NCBI GenBank assembly: GCA_021018995.1 | Contig: CM037586.1 | Coordinates: 3,322,328 to 3,386,327, forward strand | DNA from: Chloranthus sessilifolius | Taxonomy: Eukaryota; Streptophyta; Magnoliopsida; Chloranthales; Chloranthaceae | Direction of reading: 5' to 3' | Length of the DNA stretch: 64,000 bases | In this document: positions 1 to 8,827 of the stretch, in pieces | Layout of the letters: the number at the start of each line of letters is the position of its first letter | Position numbering within the stretch: the first letter of the stretch is position 1 | Position numbers and translations under genes: made by a program | Notes under the pieces: generated by a model | What the model saw: only the letters and a program-made list of their open reading frames with translations | Databases searched by the model: none | What the model was told of the DNA's origin: nothing

Positions 1-59
1 CAAGCATCATTACCGCAAAAGTCAAAGAAATCAACATAATAACAGAGTTACAACAAAAG

Positions 60-332
60 TCAAACTAATGCGATGCTGCTCTCGCCACCGGGGGGCTTAC
101 GGACACCACCTAGGTAGTCTCTGTTAGCTGCTTTTCCATCAGCAAAAATATTGCTGCCACTCATCTCTCTCAGCTTTGCCACGCTCAGTGGCTTCTCAGC
201 TGACCCTGGTGGAGCATCCCCTTTGAAGATGTCGTTACCTGTCAGTTCTGCAAATTTCTGATCATGAATTTTTTTCGCGGTCTTGATCGCAGTCTCCTCA
301 CTGAACATGATATTACTTTGACCTCCCGCAGG
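60..332 (-). CDS. DUF4057-family protein, last exon (C-terminal ~90 residues)
   Basis: This is the terminal coding exon of a plant DUF4057 protein, recognised from memory of the family; its biochemical role is not known to me. The exon opens after a tAG acceptor (positions 333-334) with PAGGQSNIMFSEE and runs open to a TGA at 60-62, ending GGVRKPPGGESSIALV, the family's characteristic C-terminus. Two copies of a short repeated motif are visible, AELTGNDIF and REMSGSNIF. The preceding exon (3322-3633) ends in ...SVKVSN at a codon boundary, so the splice join is phase 0 and gives VSN-PAGGQSNI as expected. The intron between them is about 3 kb and is mostly transposon. There is no stop or frame change, so this looks like a working gene. 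Confidence 0.9.
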   Translation of the reverse strand, partial: PAGGQSNIMFSEETAIKTAKKIHDQKFAELTGNDIFKGDAPPGSAEKPLSVAKLREMSGSNIFADGKAANRDYLGGVRKPPGGESSIALV

Positions 333-537
333 CTAGAAATTTTAGAATAAAAAACGCATATCCAGTTATATATCTCTAAAACGAAACACAAATTTTTAAT
401 AAAAGTGAACCATCACAAAACAATATCTGAAAAACGTTCCGAATTATAAAAATGACCAAAGTAGCACAACTGACAAGCTGTGATTTCAATTGCGATTCTT
501 AGTTTGGAGTACTTAAGCATCACAATAACTATAGAAA

Positions 538-700
538 GGGAGCTAAAACTTGCACACGAGATTTATACCGTGGCACAAGGTTAAAAAGAAAGACTTTTTA
601 AATTTTGAGATCGTGTCACCATCTAAGCTGTCTGACTTGAAGACCAAGATATAAAGAAAGATCTTTAAGTAAAAAAATTAGCACAAAACTCATACAATTT
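538..700 (+). repeat. Single arm of a Mutator-like foldback MITE (family F)
   Basis: The stretch starts GGGAGCTAAAACTTGCACAC and matches, with substitutions and small gaps, the arms of the foldback element at 4200-4547 (shared landmarks: the ACTTGCACACGAG start, AGAAAGA, a region like GATCTGTGCC and a GATTTGAAGA-like segment). Only one arm is visible here and I could not find a matching inverted end, so this is probably a truncated or solo arm. It lies in the last intron of the DUF4057 gene. The right boundary is approximate. Confidence 0.55.
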
Positions 701-797
701 CCCTATAGAGATTGCAGCCAAAGAAGGCCAGCACAGGTCAGGAAAACACTTGGAATAAGAGAAAATGAGAATATTGAAAGAAGGAATCACCGAGAAG

Positions 798-906
798 CAA
801 GGATCAAAATTTCGTCTGAAATTTCGGTCCAAATTTGTATGGGACCCAAAATTTCGGTTCAAATTTTTGGTTTCAGTCAAGCCTGAAACCGAAATTTTGA
901 TCCTTG
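798..906. mobile_element. hAT-type MITE, family D copy (109 bp)
   Basis: A 109-bp element with terminal inverted repeats CAAGGATCAAAATTTCG at the left and its complement ending TTGATCCTTG at the right. It is flanked by an exact 8-bp direct repeat, CCGAGAAG (790-797 and 907-914), the size made by hAT transposases. The interior is built from the palindromic unit CGAAATTTCGG and variants. The same design is seen at 20058-20242. It has no coding capacity and sits in the last DUF4057 intron. Confidence 0.88.
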
Positions 907-1072
907 CCGAGAAGAAAATAATGCTAAATAGAGATATCCAAAATATAGGGCAGATTTCCGATAGTAAATTGCAATTAAACTAGCAGAGGAGAGACGCTGA
1001 AAAATGCATGCAAGCAGGCATGCGTGAAGTATTTCATACACTTGCACTGGGCGACATAATACATTGATATAT

Positions 1073-1716
1073 GTAAACCTCTAAATGTGCCAACCACATT
1101 TCTGTTGGCGCCAACACTGGAAATCTATTGAGTGCATTGAATCTGATAATGGAGATCGTTTTTCACCCTAATCTTTCACACGATGGATCTTGAGACCCTC
1201 GGTGTACCATCTGACGATTGATTTTTTTTATTCCAACTGGCACAAATCCCCAAAAAATGGCCCTAAAATCATATGACACACATCATGGTCACACATGAAT
1301 TTAGCACCAAGTTTTGGGGATCGGTGAATTTAGAACCACAAAAGGACTGTTTGATGGTACACCCATGGTCTCAAGATCCATCGTGTAAAAGATTGGGGCA
1401 TGGTTCAAAATATCATCGAATACTGATAAGTATCGTCCTATACGTATCGGTTTTGGACCTCACTGATACGGTACATTCAAGGTACCGTATTGGTGCCTCC
1501 CATACAAAAACCCAAAATACCAGACGATACATTGGCATGTATCGTCCGGAACCGATATGTATTGGTTTTGGGGATGGACGATACATATCGATTTTCCGAA
1601 TTTTAACCCATGGATTGGAGTGAAAACCGATCTCCACCATCCGATTAAACGCAGTCAATGAATTTTCACTGTTGGCGGCCACAGAAATGTGGTTGGCGCG
1701 TTTAGAGGTACCTTAC
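1073..1716. mobile_element. Long-inverted-repeat (foldback) element with a nested family A MITE
   Basis: Left arm (about 1073-1210) and right arm (about 1360-1716) are inverted copies. Landmarks are ACCTCTAAATGTGCCAACCA versus its partner ending GGTTGGCGCGTTTAGAGGT, and the segment ACACGATGGATCTTGAGACC in both arms. A hAT MITE (1399-1612) lies inside the right arm and must be removed before the arms pair fully. The possible 9-bp duplication TTGATATAT / GTAATATAT (7 of 9 identical) would suit a Mutator-like element, but the exact ends are uncertain. It lies in the last intron of the DUF4057 gene. Confidence 0.65.
1399..1612. mobile_element. hAT-type MITE, family A copy A1 (214 bp)
   Basis: Ends are CATGGTTCAAAAT and, on the other strand, CATGGGTTAAAAT. 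The flanks GATTGGGG (1391-1398) and GATTGGAG (1613-1620) match at 7 of 8 positions, fitting a hAT target-site duplication. The inside is full of ATCG/CGAT palindromes of the CGATACGTATCG type that define the family. The element is inserted in one arm of the foldback at 1073-1716, so it is younger than that element. Confidence 0.85.
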
Positions 1717-2159
1717 GTAATATATCCTCAAAGGAGATGCATCGCCCATTTAAATTATTAAAATTAAAAATAAAAAAAATCCCGATTCAATTTGTGAGAA
1801 ATGAGAAGATAACATCAAAACACCACAGTATGGAATACCTCAAGTGCCAATCAAAACCATTCAATCACAGAACAAGAGAAAGAAACAGACTGGTTATTAC
1901 TTATTAGTAGCTAGGTCCATAATAATAAATGTAGCACAAAATTCTATCTTAGATTGAAGCAAACAATTCTACTAGAAAAGCCCAAAAGTATTGTTAGGTT
2001 GGTGGCAAAAAATATTGAGCGATCTTAAGTTCTTAACCAAGGAATTTTTTAAATTTCAAGCCATTGGAGAATTTGATAATCGTAAAAAAATTTACCCTAC
2101 ATTAATTTTAAGAGCTGAACAGGTATGTGAAAGGAAACTAATTTCTGCAAACACAGGCA

Positions 2160-2820
2160 CAGTGTTGTCAAAGGCACACGTAGGCACGCCTTGCAATTTA
2201 GGCACAGGTAAAATGCAGCGTGCCTAGGGTGTGCCTTTGCACTCCTCGAGTTACTTAAATAAAAAAAGATCAAAGAATTTTATACTACTTATACCACTAC
2301 TTATACCTTCTACATGAGTTATAAGTTAAACTTATATCACTTCAAGTTTTAACTTTTAAAATTTATATCTCTCAAGTTTATAAGCTACAATGTTATACTC
2401 GGGAGTCGAGGACTTAGGGATTGTTTGCTAGCCTACTTGCTAGTTTCTTAAATTGTATTTTTTAATGCACATAAATACATAATGTTCAATTTTTTAAATA
2501 TTTATTTGTTCCTTACACTTCTATGCGTTGATTATTTTATTGCTATTATATATTTATAATATTATTATATTTTTGTTTTATGTTTATGGTTTATGTATAA
2601 AAATTAATTTTTTTATATTTATAAGCATATTTAAACATTTCAATTTTACAAATAATCAATAGAAATGTAAAATATAGTTTGGTAATAAAAATATATTATT
2701 TTATTTTAACAAATACTAAAAATATATATATAATTTAAAATTACAACACGCCTCAAAAAAAGAGCCGAGCCCCAGGGGCCCTTGTCGCCTCGGGTACGCC
2801 TAGCACTGTTGACAACACTG
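2160..2820. mobile_element. hAT-type non-autonomous element, family H (661 bp)
   Basis: Terminal repeats are CAGTGTTGTCAAAGGC at the left and, read on the other strand, CAGTGTTGTCAACAG at the right. The element is flanked by an exact 8-bp duplication CACAGGCA (2152-2159 and 2821-2828). GC-rich ends with repeated GGCACGCC and TAGGCAC-like words surround an AT-rich core. The ends closely match those of the transposase-bearing hAT at 25664-28955 (CAATGTTGTCAAATGGC), which is the likely source of mobilising enzyme. No coding capacity. It sits in the last DUF4057 intron. Confidence 0.88.
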
Positions 2821-3087
2821 CACAGGCATTTGTGTAAGGGGACCAATTTCAATGTCAACACTACTGAAATCTCCATTGTCAGCATTTGACGTGACAGATC
2901 GACTTCATTAGATAATATCTAATTATTTTGGTTATAGCCCATTAACCCACGTGCAAAATATCATGTTCCCATTTATGTTACTTTCACAAGTGGGAACATA
3001 ACATGTAAATGAGAGGGTGCTTGGGAAAGAAATATGCAAGGACAAGGAAAATTGAAAAGATTTAGAAAAATGAAAAGCAACTCCGTC

Positions 3088-3301
3088 CATGGGTTAAATT
3101 TCGCCCTCCCGATATGTATCGTCCGAGCTCCAGAACGATATATCGGAAATTCAATGTACCGGACGATACATTGAATGTATCGTCCGGGGCTTCCCATACA
3201 AATAGGACGATACAATACATTGAATGTATCGTATCGTTCTAGTCCAATACCGATACGTATCGTCCGATACGTATCGGTATCGGACGATATTTTGACCCAT
3301 G
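3088..3301. mobile_element. hAT-type MITE, family A copy A2 (214 bp)
   Basis: Ends are CATGGGTTAAAT and, on the other strand, CATGGGTCAAAATATCG. The 8-bp duplication ACTCCGTC (3080-3087 and 3302-3309) is exact, so the insertion is well defined. The interior is almost wholly CGATACGTATCG-like and TATCGTCCGATA-like palindromes plus ACATTGAATGTATCG. It lies 20 bp inside the last DUF4057 intron, measured from the GTGAGT splice donor at 3321 on the minus strand. Confidence 0.93.
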
Positions 3302-3321
3302 ACTCCGTCCAACTCACTCAC

Positions 3322-3633
3322 ATTAGAGACTTTGACAGAAGTACGTAAGTTTCGTGGCGCAGGTTCCCCGACGTCTCTGCTTTCTTTCAACTCCAAAGAT
3401 CGGGCGGCCAATGGCCTGGGTAGAATCTCAGGAGGAGGGCCAAAAATGTCATGCCCACTAAGCTCCTTGGACTTTGCATCTGACAAATGCTTTGTCAGCT
3501 TACCATCCGACTCGTTTTCAAAATTCCCACATAGCTCTCTCTGCTTTGCCACTTCCGTCAACGATGGTGGCTTCCTCGGAGAAACGCTCTCGTCAGCGCT
3601 GAATGAGATCTGGCTGATTGCACTAACTGCTTG
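3322..3633 (-). CDS. DUF4057-family protein, penultimate exon (104 codons)
   Basis: This internal exon starts after an AG acceptor (3634-3635) with QAVSAISQISFSADESVSP and ends ...EPAPRNLRTSVKVSN before a GTGAGT donor at 3321. Both boundaries are phase 0. It contains the family blocks TEVAKQRELCG, KELSGHDIFGPPPE and RSLELKES..GEPAPRN; KELSGHDIF is one of four copies of the repeated [KR]E[LM][ST]GxxIF motif seen across the three exons. The upstream exon ends ...KRIYQ, giving the expected IYQ-QAVSAISQI junction. The reading frame is fully open. Function unknown. Confidence 0.9.
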
Positions 3634-3704
3634 CTGTCATACCAAGCAGAACCAGTTGAGCATTTAAGTATAGCTAATGAATAATGAACTGGTAATGACC
3701 CAAT

Positions 3705-3901
3705 CATGGATCAAAATCTCGGACGATGCTGATGTGTCGATATTGGAGGCCACCGGTACAAGGTACATTGGGTATGTACCCAAGATGTGCCAATATATTC
3801 ACTGTATCGCTGATAGGTTCAATTTATCGGCGATACCTGACACGTATCGTCTCGGTATTGATGGTGGACAATACTATCGGAAACCGAGATTTTGATCCTT
3901 G
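3705..3901. mobile_element. hAT-type MITE, family A copy A3 (197 bp)
   Basis: Ends are CATGGATCAAAATCTCGG and, on the other strand, CAAGGATCAAAATCTCGG, an 18-bp inverted repeat with a single mismatch. The flanks GACCCAAT (3697-3704) and GACTGAAT (3902-3909) agree at 6 of 8 positions. Inside are diverged CGATACGTATCG-type motifs. It occupies most of the 327-bp intron between the second and third DUF4057 exons seen here. Its CAAGGATCAAAAT end is also that of family D, linking the two families. Confidence 0.85.
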
Positions 3902-3960
3902 GACTGAATACATTGATACGTAAGCATACGTATAGCTTCATTAATCCAGAGGAGAGATAC

Positions 3961-4096
3961 CTGATAAATTCGTTTTTCTGTTTTGTTGTTGGCAGTCGAA
4001 ATAGAACTGCCAGACTCCGGTGCACCATTTTCACCATCCGCTGCAAAGATACCACTTCCAGTCATCTCTCTCCATTTAGAGCCTGAACATGTTTTC
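3961..4096 (-). CDS. DUF4057-family protein, upstream exon (about 45 codons)
   Basis: This exon starts after an AG acceptor (4097-4098) with one base finishing a split codon, then reads KTCSGSKWREMTGSGIFAAD and ends NNKTEKRIYQ before a GTATCT donor at 3960. WREMTGSGIF is the first of the four repeated motifs. In relatives this block follows an N-terminal part with a conserved TSTADLLTW and VVFGGQVTDEE, which I looked for and did not find up to 64000. The first roughly 65-70 residues must therefore lie in a very distant exon, in exons too short or diverged for me to see, or be lost. Confidence 0.85.
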
Positions 4097-4199
4097 CTGA
4101 AATTCAAAAATAGGAAATTACAGCAAACCTAACCTAAGAAATGGACGATATGATCAAACCTGCAATTACTACACACAAATCATTGCTTAATTTGGAAAT

Positions 4200-4547
4200 A
4201 GGCGCCACAACTTGCACACGAGAATTGTACCGTAGGACATGACTAATAAGAAAGATTTTGTTATTTATGGAATCTGTGGCACGTGGAAAACTATATAAGC
4301 TGTATGATTTGAATATCATGATGCAATGATCCATGACCCAAAGATTGGAACGAAACATGATCTCTATCATCAGTTTTAATGGTTGACACTAACAAATCAA
4401 TTGATAGAGACCATGTTTCGAGACAATTTCTGGCCAAAAAGATCTTTACATCATGTTCTTCAAATCGGACGACTTAGATGTTCCACGAGGCACAGATCCC
4501 AAAATAACAGTCTTTCTCATTAATCTCGTGTGCAAGTTGTAGCTCCC
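4200..4547. mobile_element. Mutator-like foldback MITE, family F (348 bp)
   Basis: The element is nearly one hairpin: left arm 4200-4385 and right arm 4386-4547 are inverted copies centred on TTAATGGTTGACACTAACAA. Ends are AGGCGCCACAACTTGCACAC and, on the other strand, GGGAGCTACAACTTGCACAC. The 9-bp duplication TTTGGAAAT (4191-4199 and 4548-4556) is exact, which fits Mutator-like transposases. A single related arm is at 538-700. A transcript through it would form a long double-stranded RNA. Confidence 0.85.
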
Positions 4548-4556
4548 TTTGGAAAT

Positions 4557-6269
4557 ACATTTGATACAATATCAAGCAGGCTGTGTATGGCGACTAACAC
4601 CGCAGAAACATGGACTAGCAAGTCCATAGTCCGGGTACCACCTGTAAAAGGGAACCTCAGCTTCTTAACATCAGAAAGAGAGAACACTTCTCTAAACCTT
4701 GACAACCAAGGCTACACATCAGCCCAGGATTCAGTGGCACAGAATATGGGTTTCCTTATTCAAATGCAGCCTGAGGCAAGTCAATCGAATATTGGCTGCT
4801 CCATACAAAGTAGTTGTTTTTGGTAGTGCAATCCAACCCAAGGTTTCTAAACTTAAACGGCAACAATATGTACACCTGATACATATCAGAATTTGGCTAG
4901 CCTGATATCTTACCAGGAGTCCTCCATTTAATGGCCAATACCATCACTAAAGGGACTACGGCACAGTTTCAACAAATTTTATATATATATATATATAAAA
5001 GAATACTAATACATTCTTATGTCGGTAGAAAAGCTAATAAAATCACTTATAAATCATGGGACTCTTCATCAAAACATTCAACATTTTCAGACTTAAAACT
5101 GTCATGTCTCTCTCTCTTCTTTTCATCAATTTAGTGATTTCAAGTTGACTAAATAAGGAATTGTTCAGTCGAACGAATTTGTAACCATCAAGATGTCATT
5201 ATAAGCCACTGTATATTGTGTACTTGTTGATCTGGCATATCACTCATAAACAATGATTCAGGAAACATCAGTTCGTCATCATAGTCAATATACTAAATTG
5301 CTGACTTGGACTGCACTAATGAAGAAGCAAATGCTGTACTAAATTACCTTTTGCATCAATATGACTCTTTTGTCGTAGTGTTGGCAATGAAGGGTTATCT
5401 GGAATCAGTGCTTTAACAAGTTAACAATTGGGAGCTCCCCAATGTGCTGAACTTATTCAAGACATGTACTGACATAAGGTCATCATGATGTGATAATTTA
5501 TAAATTTGCATCCATAGTCACAAAGTTTGGAATCGGAAATATATCCGCAAGGGCCAAAGTTGGAAAAAAATCAGCAAAATTCAATCAAAGTCAGAAAAAT
5601 AACAAAAATTTTAAAATTTTTAAAAAATATTATTCAAGTTAAAAATAATGTTTTTAATGAACAAAATAGTACAAAATAGAAAATAAGAGTAACAAGAAGA
5701 AGAAGAAAACGCGGAAGAAAATAGTAGAATAAGGCAGAGCAGTGACCACTAGCTTCTCAGCAGCGTGCCGGAAAGAAAAGGAAAAGAAGATAATGAAGAA
5801 TAATAAAAAAAATAAAAGGAAAAAAAAAATAATTGTGTCCGGGAAGATAACCAGAAGAGGTGGTTGCCAGAGTGGGGTGACCACTGAAGTCGAGAGAGAG
5901 TGCTGAGGGGCAATACCCAAGGGTTGAGAGGCATGCAGGCAGCAGAGAGGGTGATAGCCCGAAAGGATTTTTATCCACTCTAAGTGTAGGTGAAAAGAAA
6001 AGACAAAAAAATTGACAACATGACAAACATCGCTAATTAATCGGCTGGGTCACTGATTCGGCTGTTTAATTGGCCATGAAAATATTGTCCTTTCATTAAC
6101 AATTTCATACAATACAATGGCACTTTAAGAAGAATATTTTTGCATGCCTAAACCTTACATTAACATGTCAAATATTGTAACCACTATAAGTTTCCTTGAA
6201 AAATATCCAATAGAGTCCTCAAATTTTGAGCAAGTTTATTGCCCTTTAGCGCTGTATAAGGTTTCTTTT
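4557..6269. other. Non-coding stretch, no gene recognised
   Basis: I see no supported gene. A short (TA)n run lies near 4981-4998 and a purine-rich region at about 5690-5830. A minus-strand open stretch (about 4557-4705) reads ...SDVKKLRFPFTGGTRTMD... and is preceded by a TTTTACAG-like acceptor sequence, but I do not recognise it and cannot support it as an exon. If the DUF4057 gene continues upstream, this region would be intron. Confidence 0.6.
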
Positions 6270-6530
6270 TATGTTATTATATGTGTCAGTGATGATAATG
6301 TGGGAGTGTGTCTATTGTGATACATAGTTCGGTGTGTAGTTATGACTGTTGGATTTGTAATGAGCAATATTATAAACGGTATATAATATTAAAAATGGGT
6401 GAAAGGTAATGTATCTTGCAACCCTAATTTTTCAAATCTATCCTTTCTTTTTCCTCTTCTCCTTCTCTCATCTAACCTTAACCTCAATCGTTTACTTTTC
6501 TGCTAATTTCGTATCAGAGCAAGGTTTGGC
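6270..6530 (+). repeat. Copia-like LTR remnant followed by a primer-binding-site-like sequence
   Basis: The segment with TATGACTGTTGG, ATTATAAACGGTATATAATA and GGTGAAAGGTAATG aligns, with many differences, to the copia 3' LTR split by the MITE at 17791-19048 (TATGATTGTTGG, GGTATATATAATAATG, GGGTGTAACGTAATC). It is followed at about 6511 by CGTATCAGAGC, resembling the common plant primer-binding site for initiator methionine tRNA. It is probably the left end of the copia fossil that resumes at 14051. Boundaries are approximate and the element is old. Confidence 0.5.
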
Positions 6531-7809
6531 CCGACTGTTGCTGACGCCACCCTTCCATGTTCCTGATGTTAGCAAGACCAAAGCATTCACCTTAAAATTA
6601 AAAATAGTCGTGGTTTTCATCATTTGTTTCATGAAGATTAAGTTACCCTTTTGCATCAACTTGATCTGAGGCTTGCTAGCAGTATTTTCTAAGTGATTCT
6701 TGTGGACAAGGCATTCATTTTTTGGGGCACCATAGCTTTGTGCAGTTAGATCAGTCATCGAGGTTTGAGGGATTTGGATCGGAATTAGATGGGAAACTTA
6801 TCCCAAGAGATGGATTATGGCATGCTACAAATCTGAGAATTTTTTCATAATTTCTTCAAAACCTTTCATTTTCAAGTTGAGACCAATTTTTGAGGGGATC
6901 TGACCACTGTCTCTGCATGATGTTGTAAGTTGGATGTTTACATTAGAACTGAGGGAATTGTATTTTTTGATCTTACTCTGTTTAATTTCGAGACGAATCA
7001 AGTGAGATATGACATATTTGTCCATGAATGGTTAACACTTTCTGTTCTTCAGCTTCAAAATCTGTGGACTAAAGGGTAGTTTGTGTTGATCTACAACATT
7101 GCTATCTAGTTGTAGTGGTTTTACTAATTATTGATGGTTGTTTGTGATCTCGAGCTTTTAGATTAGTATGGTGGATCATTGCCAGCACCCGACTAAGTCC
7201 TCAGGCACGTGCAACACCCGCACATCAAACGTACCGAGTGAGTAAGGATAAATCATTACAGATGGTCGACGGTGGATGTACATCGATGTAGTTATTCTTA
7301 TCCATGTTTAATCATCCTTCATATTATTGTCTTAGATTTATATTGTTAATGTATGCATACTATTTAAAGAAACATTTAAAATATGCACCCACTCACTTTA
7401 TCTGCAGCATCCACTTCTTCTTCGGCAACTGAAGCCTTAAAACAAAAACCCACTAGATTTGATCACCAAAGTGTTGATCAAATCCAGTGTTGATTCTGAG
7501 CTTTGTACAAACCTTCAATTGTACTGCAACGATTCAAAGGGGTCTTTGTGACAGAGTGTAGTCAGTATTCCCTAATCACTTGTCTTTGATTATTGAATGA
7601 TTGATATCCCGTGACGAAAATTATATATATTTTTGTTTGGTGGTAATGGGAAAATTGAAGGGTAGTGTCCATTGCGTTGATGATGAAAATCAATGATATA
7701 ATGAGGATATTGTCTTGATGCAACTTGACCAATGTGGTGAAGGGATATTGTTCCTTCTCACACCTATTTGGCTAATATAGGTATTGTTGGATCTTCTCAT
7801 ATTTTCAGG
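6531..7809. other. Non-coding stretch, probably interior of the copia fossil
   Basis: Nothing here gives a recognisable protein. By position it lies between a copia-like LTR with a primer-binding site and the gypsy insertion at 7810, so it may be decayed copia interior, but this rests on position and not on similarity. Confidence 0.35.
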
Positions 7810-8694
7810 TGACGGGGACGCCAAATACGTGGACATTGGTTTTGCGCATCACTTCTACCGACGGCGACAGAAGCGCAGAGGGAGTCCGAGTAGCCCGAGT
7901 ACAACATCATCAGGAGGAAGAACAAAGAAGAAAGCGTCATCTGGTGACGGACGTCCATGGGCTTAGGATAGACGTCCATAATTAAGCCCCTCACTGTTTT
8001 CTGTTTTGGCGAAAATTTCTTTTTTTAGTGTTTTAATAGAAGTAGGATTCTTTATTTCGAATTTTATTTTGGTGGCCTATATATAGAAGCTTTTAAAGAC
8101 TTTTAATTAGTCAATTGAATATTTTGAATGTTTTTATGCATCAATATTCTTCTACCTGAGATAGGTTTGGTGTAAGGCCAACCAAGGGAGTGATTCTCAA
8201 AAGCTATTTTATATTTTCTATTATCTATCACCGTTTTTTTTTAATCTTTTACCTTATCGATCTCTGCTTGCTTTCTAAATCTCAATCTATTGATTCGATC
8301 CCAAAATCGTAAACCCCTTTTGAACAATGAAACAATAAGAGCCAAAGCCCTTTTCGAAACCATAACCTAAAACCAAACCATAAGCCTATTACAAAACCAT
8401 AAATCCATTTCACAACCCTAGTTAGAGCTTGCGAATCTACATCAGATCAAAGACAAACGCCTAAGCCTGGAAAAGCCAAAGTTCCATCTCTAGGCTGATC
8501 TCGCCTTAAATTTGAAAGTACTTGCGCATCGGATTGGACACCCTATTCAAATCTTGCGTGCATTACCTACCAGAATTCTACGAACCCGAAGGTATCGAGT
8601 TAATTTTGAGATTAAGTTTGTTTTAATCTATCTAATTTCAGCAAATCTGCATCAAAATCGTATTCACGCATTTTAGGGTTACCGTCTCGCGTCA
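7810..8694 (+). repeat. gypsy-1 left LTR
   Basis: Begins TGACGGGGACGCC and ends CTCGCGTCA, with the expected TG...CA ends. It contains a TATA box (8077-8086) and upstream GACGGACGTCC palindromes. The partner is at 13137-14050. Confidence 0.88.
8077..8086 (+). promoter_or_regulatory. TATA box of gypsy-1 left LTR
   Basis: CTATATATAG downstream of the GACGTCC-rich U3 region and followed within 100 bp by the R/U5 part of the LTR. The same element is conserved in the right LTR (13436-13445) and, as CTATATAAAG, in the gypsy-2 LTR (63940-63949). Confidence 0.6.
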
Positions 8695-8827
8695 GTTTTG
8701 GTATTAGAGCCATAGGTTTTCTATGTTAGGACATCTTTGTTTGTCATATTTATTTTATTGCATTGTTTTTCTCTTTGAGTCCATATTGCATTCCATATTA
8801 GAACCCTAGTAGACCATTGTGATCACC

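Noticed and set aside
1399-1612. CGATACGTATCG clusters as a local satellite or operator array
   Set aside because: Each cluster is bounded by inverted ends and 8-bp direct repeats, so it is a transposon, not a local satellite or a host regulatory site.
4520-4705. Minus-strand open frame (SDVKKLRFPFTGGTRTMD...) as a further DUF4057 exon
   Set aside because: It matches none of the conserved N-terminal blocks of that family, and its last residues lie within the foldback MITE at 4200-4547.
5654-6026. Phe/Leu-rich minus-strand open frames
   Set aside because: They come from a purine-rich, low-complexity stretch and overlap each other in two frames; no family or start context supports them.
7784-7994. 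Open frames over the gypsy-1 left LTR start
   Set aside because: They lie in LTR U3 sequence, which is non-coding in this class; similar frames appear at the right LTR for the same reason.
7810-8694. gypsy-1 LTR and gypsy-2 LTR as one pair of a single large element
   Set aside because: gypsy-1 has its own second LTR at 13137-14050 that matches better, and gypsy-2 has its own full set of interior domains.
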